A DNA stretch of 33,452 nucleotides, from positions 1 to 33,452 of the forward strand of contig SVQS01000003.1 in NCBI GenBank assembly GCA_015065205.1. The letters run 5' to 3'. The DNA is from Oscillospiraceae bacterium. Lineage in GTDB: Bacteria > Bacillota > Clostridia > Oscillospirales > CAG-272. The notes beneath the pieces are model-generated. The model ran no database searches, was not told where the DNA came from, and was given only the letters and a program-made list of their open reading frames with translations. Position 1 is the stretch's first letter. Each line of letters opens with the position of its first letter. This document shows positions 8,215-16,500 of the stretch, piece after piece. The position numbers were made by a program, and so were the translations under genes.

Positions 8215-9597
8215 ATGAAAAACATTTTTAAAATTGCAACATTATTTTGCTTGGCCATTTGCGTTATGCTATTGATGGCTGCTTGCAACACAAAGGATGA
8301 AACACCACAAACAACAACTAACGAAGAAACTACCTCTCCCGAAATTACCACTCCCGAAATCACAACCCCTGAGGAAACAACTGCTACCGATACTTCTGTA
8401 ACCTACACAGTAACCGTGGTGGACGAGAACAACGCGCCTCTTGCAGGTGCTACCGTTCAGCTTTGTGTTGGCGAGCTTTGCAGACTTCCCGTGTTTACCG
8501 GTGCAGACGGTGTTGCAATTCTTAAGATTGACGAAGCAGACTACACCGTAAAGGTAACCCTTGGCGGCTACACCGGCGAGGCAGAATATCACTTTGCCGC
8601 AGGCTCAACCGAGCTTACGGTTCAACTCACAAAAGTTCCCGAGGAAACATCAGAAGAAGATCTTTACCCCGAGCCGGTCAAGCAGCTGCTGACAAATAAC
8701 CAACCGTATTCTTTGGAGTTCGTTTCCAATGGAGACGGAACCTGCTATGTTAGCAAGCTGTATTTGAACAATCGATACGAGACTGCATTTGACATAATCA
8801 TTCCCGAACAATCCCCCACGGGAGATACTGTTACGGGCATTGACTTTGGGGACTCTCTCACCTCTCCGAATGACATAGTGCCTCGATTCTTGACGCAAAA
8901 TCAAGTAAATGAGATTTTAACGCAGGTCAAGGCAGATTATCCGGATCTGGAAAACGGCGATGTCGACAGATGGTGGATAAATGCATACCTTCATTTCGAT
9001 GTTTCAAAAATGTCACCATTGATGGCTCAAGAAATGATTAAAAGATATCCAGTGCTTGAATATATGAATATTATTTTTTCTTGGTCTTCCAAAATGTCTA
9101 AAGTTGATGACACCTTCTTGAGACTTAAAATGGCCGACATTACGTTGTCTGTAGCAAAACAGTGCTATGAAGACCTTATTCAAGAGATGCGTGATGCAGG
9201 TGCGCCCGAAGAAACGCTGACCATTTATAAAGAACTCTTAGAGGCAATGCCTGTGTACGTAAATCAGAGCGAATATGTTCGCTATTTACACATTCCGTCA
9301 TCGGTTACCAATATCAATGCAGAGTCGTTATCTTGTTTGATGTTTGAGTTTGAATATGATGGTGAGTGTATCGATAGAGGTGTTGTTCTTCCTGCGTTTG
9401 ATTTGCAAACCACAAATGCAATAAAGCGCGCCGTTGCCGCAAGTTTGCCTGATGAGTATGAATTTGTTATTTTTTCTCAAAGCACGTCCTCTGTTGGGTA
9501 TGAGGAAATCGACAATTTTGCAATCTATTCTCCTGAAGAACCCGAAAGCAATGTTCTTGCTTGGCACTATGTAGATGGTGTGCCGACGCTTTGGTAA
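8215..9597 (+). CDS. Secreted lipoprotein with T/E/P-rich linker and Cna-B/carboxypeptidase-regulatory-like domain; remainder uncharacterised
   Basis: Signal peptide with lipobox-like LLMAAC; repeated PEITTPE linker; VTVVDENNAPLAGATVQLCVGE...YTVKVTLGGYTG. Start at 8215, preceded by AAAGGAGAAAGAGT. Confidence 0.75.
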   Translation: MKNIFKIATLFCLAICVMLLMAACNTKDETPQTTTNEETTSPEITTPEITTPEETTATDTSVTYTVTVVDENNAPLAGATVQLCVGELCRLPVFTGADGVAILKIDEADYTVKVTLGGYTGEAEYHFAAGSTELTVQLTKVPEETSEEDLYPEPVKQLLTNNQPYSLEFVSNGDGTCYVSKLYLNNRYETAFDIIIPEQSPTGDTVTGIDFGDSLTSPNDIVPRFLTQNQVNEILTQVKADYPDLENGDVDRWWINAYLHFDVSKMSPLMAQEMIKRYPVLEYMNIIFSWSSKMSKVDDTFLRLKMADITLSVAKQCYEDLIQEMRDAGAPEETLTIYKELLEAMPVYVNQSEYVRYLHIPSSVTNINAESLSCLMFEFEYDGECIDRGVVLPAFDLQTTNAIKRAVAASLPDEYEFVIFSQSTSSVGYEEIDNFAIYSPEEPESNVLAWHYVDGVPTLW

Positions 9598-9651
9598 TAA
9601 ATCGATTGCGCGGGAAATTATCGCACAAAAAGTAATCATCGAATACCCCCC

Positions 9652-9681
9652 GCCCGAGGACAAAATCCTCGGGCTTTCTTA
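9652..9681 (+). terminator. Rho-independent terminator
   Basis: GCCCGAGGA-CAAAA-TCCTCGGGC followed by TTTCTTATT. Confidence 0.85.
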
Positions 9682-9696
9682 TTGTTACGGTGAAAC

Positions 9697-9795
9697 TAAC
9701 CAAAGCCTCCCTCCGAGAGGGGGGCGAGTAAAATGAGCCAGATGAGGTGTAGCCGCCCTTGGCGGCGTTAGGTACAGTCAACTATCAGTTGATAT
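9697..9795. repeat. Intergenic repeat of the 'GCCTCCCT...' family (variant copy)
   Basis: actaaccaaaGCCTCCCTCCGAGAGGGGGG... directly downstream of the terminator; the same arrangement recurs after the second terminator at 10499. Confidence 0.5.
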
Positions 9796-9813
9796 TCAAA
9801 AAGCAAAAACCTA

Positions 9814-9842
9814 TTGACAATCCATCCATTATGTGTTACAAT
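9814..9842 (+). promoter_or_regulatory. Sigma-A type promoter for ORF 9914
   Basis: TTGACA (9814-9819), 17-nt spacer, TACAAT (9837-9842). Confidence 0.65.
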
Positions 9843-9913
9843 AAATTTGTGAGGGGGACGGCACCCATAACAAAAAACGGCATCACAAAATAATTGCATA
9901 TCACTATAAGGGG

Positions 9914-10492
9914 GTGACACCCATCGAAAAAAACATTATTGTAGTAGATGAGCAAGGAAATGAATATGAGGCGACCTATCCAAAACGGGCAAAAGGTCTT
10001 GTAAAAAACGGCAGGGCACGCTTCGTAGACGAAAACAAAATATGCCTTGCGTGTCCTCCGGATAAAATTTTGGAGGAAGAAAAAGTGTCTAATAATACAA
10101 ACGAATTGACCGCAAAGGAAATCTTCACACAGATTACCATTCTGCAAAAGCAGCTTACCGAAAACAGTCAAACATCTTTGCATCGCCTTGGGGATGCGCT
10201 TTCAACGTTCGAGAGTGAAAACGTTGAGGATTCCGGTGAGCAAATTTCCGAAATTTGCAATGTTTTTTATACGAGAGAGCTGACACTTCTCAAGATGCTT
10301 GAAATGTATGAAAAGATGTACAATGACATTCAAAACGAGGAAACCAAAAAAGTTAATTTGGTAAAATCGGCATTTGATAACAATATGGCAATGATAAAGG
10401 AATCCAATATGGAAACACAAGACAAGGTTGCAGCTCTCAGCTACGTTACCGATAAAATTGCAGAGCTTGTAGAAAAAGCAATCACCAAATAA
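9914..10492 (+). CDS. Uncharacterised protein: N-terminal PLMP/RRXRR-like domain plus helical C-terminus
   Basis: GTG start; IIVVDEQGNEYEATYPKRAKGLVKNGRARFVDENKICLACPP then a largely helical region; own promoter and terminator. Confidence 0.75.
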   Translation: MTPIEKNIIVVDEQGNEYEATYPKRAKGLVKNGRARFVDENKICLACPPDKILEEEKVSNNTNELTAKEIFTQITILQKQLTENSQTSLHRLGDALSTFESENVEDSGEQISEICNVFYTRELTLLKMLEMYEKMYNDIQNEETKKVNLVKSAFDNNMAMIKESNMETQDKVAALSYVTDKIAELVEKAITK

Positions 10493-10498
10493 CAACCC

Positions 10499-10527
10499 GC
10501 CCGAGGACAAAATCCTCGGGCTTTTTT
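10499..10527 (+). terminator. Rho-independent terminator, duplicate of the one at 9652
   Basis: GCCCGAGGACAAAATCCTCGGGC followed by TTTTTTATT. Confidence 0.88.
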
Positions 10528-10549
10528 ATTGTTTGCAGTGACTAACGAT

Positions 10550-10685
10550 AGGCTCCCTTGTGTAAAGGGATGCTGTAAAATGTCGCAAGCGACAAGGGAC
10601 TGAGGGATTGTCTTAAAAGAATTTTGTTTTTAAAAATCCCTCCGCCTCGTATACACTCGGCACCTCCCTTTACACAAGGGAGGCT
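10550..10685. repeat. MITE-like intergenic element with ~20-bp imperfect terminal inverted repeats
   Basis: Left GGCTCCCTTGTGTAAAGGGA, right TCCCTTTACACAAGGGAGGC; internal pairing GAGGGATT...AATCCCTC. Confidence 0.75.
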
Positions 10686-10842
10686 TTCTCATTCGCGCCT
10701 TTTTGTCAACTCCTACAAAACAAATTATCACATTTTTCAAAAAAATGTTTGATATAGGGCTTTTCATACGTCGTTTTTTGTGGTATAATATGTATTTGGT
10801 ATGTTTTGAAAAAAATTTGGACGAATATGGAGAATTGGAAAA

Positions 10843-12687
10843 GTGATCAGAGAAGATTTGAGAAACGTGGCAATTATCGCGCACGTTGACCACGGTAAAA
10901 CGACATTGGTAGACGGGCTCCTCAAGCAGGGCGGCATCTACCGCGAAAATCAAGAGACCGTTGTTCGCGTTATGGACTCCGGCGACCTTGAAAAAGAGCG
11001 CGGCATTACCATTTTGGCAAAGAACACCGCCGTTCACTATAAGGATATTAAGATCAACATCATCGATACCCCCGGCCACGCCGACTTTGGTGGCGAGGTT
11101 GAGAGAATTTTGAAGATGGTAAACGGTGTTATCCTTTTGGTTGACGCTGCCGAGGGACCTATGCCCCAAACACGCTTCGTTTTGCAAAAGGCGTTGGAGT
11201 TGAACCACCGCGTTATCGTTTGCATCAACAAAATAGACAAGCCCGATGCCCGTCTTGGCGAGGTTGAGGACGAAATTCTCGAACTCTTGATGGACCTTGG
11301 CGCAAACGACGAACAGCTCGACAGCCCGATGATGTACTGCTCGGGTCGTGCAGGTACTGCTACCGAGGATCCCCTCGAAGAGGGCGTTGACCTGACTCCT
11401 CTGTTTGAAAAGATCGTCAACTATATGCCTGCTCCCGAGGGAGATGAGACGGGTGATCTTCAGCTGCTCGTTTCCTCCATCGACTACAACGATTACGTTG
11501 GACGTATCGGTATCGGACGCATCGAGCGCGGAAACATTCGTGTAGGTCAAGAGGTTGCCATCTGCAACTATCACACCCCCGGCGCCATTAAAAAGACCAA
11601 GGTTGTCTCTCTTTACCAAATTGACGGTCTTGTTCGTCAGCCTGTTGAAAGAGCTACCGTTGGCGACATCGTCTGCTTCTCCGGTGCGGGCGACATCACC
11701 ATTGGCGACACATTGACCACCGTTGCCCATCCCGAGCCTTTGGAGTTCGTTAAGGTCTCCGAACCCACAATGGAGATGACCTTTATGGTCAACAACAGCC
11801 CCTTGGCGGGCAAGGAGGGTAAGTTTGTTACTTCCCGTCAGCTGCGCGACAGACTCTACCGCGAGCTGCTCAAGGATGTTTCCTTGCGCGTATCCGACGG
11901 TGACACCACCGACGAGTTCCGCGTTGCGGGCAGAGGTGAAATGCACCTTTCTATCCTTCTTGAAACCATGCGCCGCGAGGGCTTTGAGCTTGCTTGCTCC
12001 AATCCCCGTGTGCTTTACAAGGAAATCGACGGCAAAAAGTGCGAGCCTATGGAGCGCGTAACGCTTGACGTTCCTATGGATTACGTTGGCGTTGTTGTTG
12101 AAAAGCTCTCCCAACGCAAGGGCGACCTGCTCTCGATGAACCCTGTCGGAAGCCGCACACGTATCGAATATTCTATTCCGTCTCGTTGTCTGTTTGGCTA
12201 CCGTTCCGAGTTCCTCACCGCTACCCACGGCGAAGGTGTTATCAACACCATCTTCGATGGTTACGCACCTTATCGCGGAGAGATCACCATGAAGTTCACA
12301 GGCTCTCTCATCGCGTCCGAGGCAGGTGAGACCACCCGTTACGGTCTCTACAACACCCAGGAGCGCGGGCAGCTCTTTGTTGGTCCGCAAACGCAGGTTT
12401 ATGAGGGAATGATCGTTGGTGAAAACCCGAAAAACGATGACATTGCCGTCAATCCTTGCAAAAAGAAGCAACTCACCGCCATCCGTTCTGCGGGTGCGGA
12501 CGAAAAGCTTCTCTTGACTCCTGCCAAGATTTTCACCTTGGAAGAAGCAATCGAATATATCACCGATGACGACCTCATCGAGGTCACACCCAAGTCCATC
12601 CGTCTGCGCAAAAAGATCCTCAATACCGAACTCCGTATGAAGGAAATGATGCGCCGCCGCCGTGAATTGGAAGCACAAAAGAAGTAA
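10843..12687 (+). CDS. typA: Translational GTPase TypA/BipA
   Basis: NVAIIAHVDHGKTTLVDGLLKQ, ERGITILAKN, DTPGHADFGGEVERIL, NKIDKPDAR; GTG start. Confidence 0.97.
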   Translation: MIREDLRNVAIIAHVDHGKTTLVDGLLKQGGIYRENQETVVRVMDSGDLEKERGITILAKNTAVHYKDIKINIIDTPGHADFGGEVERILKMVNGVILLVDAAEGPMPQTRFVLQKALELNHRVIVCINKIDKPDARLGEVEDEILELLMDLGANDEQLDSPMMYCSGRAGTATEDPLEEGVDLTPLFEKIVNYMPAPEGDETGDLQLLVSSIDYNDYVGRIGIGRIERGNIRVGQEVAICNYHTPGAIKKTKVVSLYQIDGLVRQPVERATVGDIVCFSGAGDITIGDTLTTVAHPEPLEFVKVSEPTMEMTFMVNNSPLAGKEGKFVTSRQLRDRLYRELLKDVSLRVSDGDTTDEFRVAGRGEMHLSILLETMRREGFELACSNPRVLYKEIDGKKCEPMERVTLDVPMDYVGVVVEKLSQRKGDLLSMNPVGSRTRIEYSIPSRCLFGYRSEFLTATHGEGVINTIFDGYAPYRGEITMKFTGSLIASEAGETTRYGLYNTQERGQLFVGPQTQVYEGMIVGENPKNDDIAVNPCKKKQLTAIRSAGADEKLLLTPAKIFTLEEAIEYITDDDLIEVTPKSIRLRKKILNTELRMKEMMRRRRELEAQKK

Positions 12688-12696
12688 TTGTCAAGG

Positions 12697-12801
12697 TCTA
12701 ATTTCATTGCTAACAAGTCTAATTTAATCGCTAACAAGATTGGGTTAAAAAATGCGATGTTTAATTTAATCGCTAACAAGTACAATTTAATCGCTAACAA
12801 G
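12697..12801 (+). repeat. Left repeat block: four ~21-nt copies on a 21-nt register
   Basis: TCTAATTTCATTGCTAACAAG (12697-12717), TCTAATTTAATCGCTAACAAG (12718-12738), unrelated 21-nt gap, TTTAATTTAATCGCTAACAAG (12760-12780), TACAATTTAATCGCTAACAAG (12781-12801). Confidence 0.9.
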
Positions 12802-12816
12802 AAAATACCAAAGCAG

Positions 12817-12858
12817 AAGGACGGGACTCCAAAATTGGAGTTCCGTCCTTTTGCTTTT
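12817..12858 (+). terminator. Terminator downstream of typA
   Basis: AAGGACGGGACTCCAA-AA-TTGGAGTTCCGTCCTT followed by TTGCTTTT. Confidence 0.75.
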
Positions 12859-13001
12859 AAAACCGTATCGACCGCAGGCTCAATTTCTTTGAAATCGTGT
12901 GATTTATCGGTTATCTGTAAAGTGTTTTGAATGTTACGGATTATTTTATCCTTCGTAATTTCTTTTTCGTGTTGCTCTGTTCTGTCATATATTAAAAAAT
13001 A

Positions 13002-13030
13002 TTGAAAAACGATTGAATATATGATATAAT
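13002..13030 (+). promoter_or_regulatory. Sigma-A type promoter of the DUF4132 cassette
   Basis: TTGAAA (13002-13007), 17-nt spacer, TATAAT (13025-13030). Confidence 0.65.
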
Positions 13031-13062
13031 AGACCATATAAAGCTTGTATTGGAGAATTTTT

Positions 13063-13497
13063 ATGCCTAACAAAAGCATTCAAATATACGTTGCCCTAAA
13101 GCACATGGGAAACGTAGCAAGAAAAGTAAAAGAATATCCGTTCTTACTCGGTAAGACACCGCGCACGTTTCGTGAGTTGATCGAAGAATCGGTAAGATCT
13201 TGCGTTGATGCATACAAGACACGCGCAAACAATGCGAACAACCCCGCACCGCTTACCGATGAGCAGCTTGACGGGATGCGCGAGATCGGCAAATTTGCGT
13301 TTGGTGTGCATTACAATGAAAACAAAATAGACGAAGAAAAAGCTATTCAAACTGCGATAGATGCGGTGACGGACGGACTTGTGCGCGTGTTCAAGGGGAC
13401 GAATGAAATTACCGATCTTGATGCCGAAATCGAAATATCCGAAGGCGATGTCTTTACGTTCGTAAGACTTACAATGCTCTCGGGCAGAATGTGGTAA
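13063..13497 (+). CDS. Uncharacterised ~144-aa protein, partner of the downstream DUF4132 protein
   Basis: Start at MPNKSIQIYV (13063) preceded by GGAG; stop 13 nt before the next ATG; C-terminus ITDLDAEIEISEGDVFTFVRLTMLSGRMW. Confidence 0.85.
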   Translation: MPNKSIQIYVALKHMGNVARKVKEYPFLLGKTPRTFRELIEESVRSCVDAYKTRANNANNPAPLTDEQLDGMREIGKFAFGVHYNENKIDEEKAIQTAIDAVTDGLVRVFKGTNEITDLDAEIEISEGDVFTFVRLTMLSGRMW

Positions 13498-13510
13498 AGG
13501 AGGGACCCCA

Positions 13511-16500
13511 ATGGCGGATAATGTTTCGGAAAAATACGAAGCAATGATGAAAAAGAAAAAGCTCGCGGAAGCTTATGCGGAAAAATTTCGCAAGCGCGAG
13601 GAATTGCTGAAAGAAAAGCTAAGCAAGGGGCAGTATGATTTTTTCAAAAATCAAGGACAATTCCTTGACCAGACCATCTATTCGAATCTCGTAACGGCAA
13701 TGAGAAATCCGAGTACCGTTCCTTCGGAATACGTATCCAAAAAATTGGGATGGCTCTTTGATTTTGCAATTCCAAGCCGTGAAAAGGACGTTATTTTGTA
13801 TTTTGCGGACAGACTGCAAGAATATCCTTATTCGGATTCTTACAGCAGAAGATCGTTCAGGGCAAAAGGGAACGGCGCATACGCATCGAAGCTTGCGTAT
13901 ATGATCCGTCAATATGGCAATGCCAATATGAATGTAGTCGACGAGCCCCTCGACAAAATTATCACCGGAGAAGTATCCGAACAGGCCAAGGCTTATCTTG
14001 ACGGCTATGCTTGGCGCGGATGCGGATATACGGGATGGCAGGTAGCATACGCACTTGATCATCATAACAGTAAAGTAGAAGAAGCCGTTCGTCGAATCCT
14101 GACCGAGGAAAACGGTTCGGGAATGATGACAAACGAGCTTATTCGCGGTGTGGTTTTCAGCCACAGAAGTGATTTTCATGAGCTTCTGGGCAAGCTGCTT
14201 CTTGCGGCAAGACTGCAAGAAGGTCTCCGCCAAGTCATCTGCGAAAATGCCGATTACGGCACAAAAGCCTGTTTTCTCACCATATTAAAGGTAATTGCCG
14301 AGGACAATTTGATCCGTTTTTCATCGGTTAAGCGCGCTGTGGGAACTTGGCTTGGTATCTTGACGGAAGAAGCGCGCGATCTTGACCGCGTCAGCGAAAA
14401 GAGCGTTCGTCTGATCATTGATTGTCTTGAAGACGAAAACGCACGAAAGAAACACCTTGCATCCGAGGATGCGATGAAGATCTATATTGCTCTTTGGAGC
14501 TACGGTCTCGATGATATTGACGATGCCATTCAAAAAATCGTTCAGATTGCAAACAACGGCTCAATACATCAGTTACTTGTAGCAGGCTATTTTGTGGCAA
14601 ATCTCGATCTGCCGTATCTATCCAATCAGATCGCAAAGATCGTGCTGAAGAAGCACTACGATAAGGACGAGGTTCTTGCAGTATGGCTTCCTTGCTTTAT
14701 GCCCACACGAGTGTCTGCCTTGTGGAATGCCATAAGAAACGAGCAGCCTATCGAATACAACACTTGGTTTGATAGTAAGGCTGAAATACACGAGCATTAT
14801 CAGCTTATCAAAGAGCTGTATTCTGCTTTCTCCGGCAAAACCAAAACATTCTCCCCCTGTGTTTTTCCGTGGTATGAAGCCAAAATTGCCAAGAGTGATT
14901 TTGCCGAACTTCTTTGCACCTTGACGGCTTTGTTGGGGGATAATGAAAAAATTGATGAAGCCTGCGGCTTGATCAAAGAATGTGATTCCAATCAAAGGCA
15001 AACTTATTTTTACGCCCTGCTGCACAATCCCAAAACACCGCTCCAGCGTAAAACCGTGTTGGAAGGTCTTGTTGATAGAGAAACATACACTCGCAAATCA
15101 GCTTACACGATTGTGTCCCAAATGAAATTGTCGGCTGATGAATATCACTCTATCGAGGAATATTTGCGTTTTAAGGGTGCAGATATTCGTAAAAACGTAA
15201 TAGAGCTTTTGCTCCGGCAAAATGATTCCGAACTCACCGCGTGCATCGGTCGACTGCTTGAAAACAGCAAGGAAGAAGTGCGCCTTGGCGGACTTGATAT
15301 GCTGTTGCAGCTCAAAAAGGATGCAAAACGCCACAAAATCACAGAGTCCTTTGCAAGTATTCTTTCCCAAAGAGCAAAAGCCGATGATCTTCCCTCAAAG
15401 GAAAAGATCTTGCTTGATTCTCTTGTTCCCGCAAAAGCGGAAACGAAAACGGAGGCAGTCAAGCTGTTCTGTGCAGAGGACAAATACCTGCCTGTCGAAT
15501 TTGATGCAGAGTATACAGAGCTGTGTGCAAAGACCTTTGCAGAATATTTCCCGGACTCGAAATTGCCCGAGCTGATTCGCGGCAAAAAGAGGGGGATGAA
15601 CTTTTTTGACAAGATCAAATCGGCATTGACTGATCCTGTTGCCTGCAAATCCGCAACTGTTGCGGCGATGGATATTCTGTCGCTTTCCAAGCTGATTGAT
15701 GAGCATAAACGCGATCCGTTTGTAAATTCGTGGGGCGAAACTGTACTTTTTGGAAACGTACCGCCGCATTCTCCCCACCTTGAGGACAAAGACGGTAAAT
15801 TCGTGTTTGCAGAGCTCTGGGATGAATGGAAAAAGACCAATGGAATAACCAATGCGCGCCTTGTTCGTGCGCTCGTTTTGTTCAAAGCATACAGAAAGAA
15901 AACACACTTTTCCGTGACTTGCGCAGAGACGATAAGAACCGTATTTGGAGCAGGCTTTGAACGTGGCGAAAATCTTCCTTATCCCGCTATTATCGCCATG
16001 ATTCTCAGTCACCTGCTTGACTGTGTGCCGAAGGAAGAGCTCTCACAACTTGCATCCGCAATTGCGATATGGTTTATCGGGTGCGTACCTGATAATATGG
16101 TTATGATTCACGCTCCAACACAGGAAAAATTGCCAATGCAACTGGAAATGGCACACCTGCTTGCACACGCTCAGTTGTATCAAATTTACAAATGGTTGAA
16201 ATGTGAAAACAATGCTGATTTGAAAAACACTTTCCCATTAGCTGTTGCATCTGCGGAACGTTGTGTGGCAGCTTTCAAGAAGATTCCCAAAGAAGAAACG
16301 AAGATCGGCAATTCCTATTACTACATTGGCGATTCACGTATTCGTGTTTTGCACGAGCCGCATGAGAGTATGTACGGTTCTCGCAATCCTCTTGTCGGTG
16401 TAAACGCATATTTGTTTGCGGCATATCAAGGTATTATTACCAAGGCTCAGTTGTTTGAATTCTTGCTTGATGCTGATAACCTACGCGAATCGATGGAGAC

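Noticed and set aside
10630-12678. 682-aa minus-strand ORF
   Set aside because: Antisense shadow of typA; no domain signature.
12688-12930. 80-aa ORF with NLIANK repeats
   Set aside because: Frame created by the 21-nt repeat and reading through the typA terminator; no RBS; starts directly at the typA stop. Not called as a gene.
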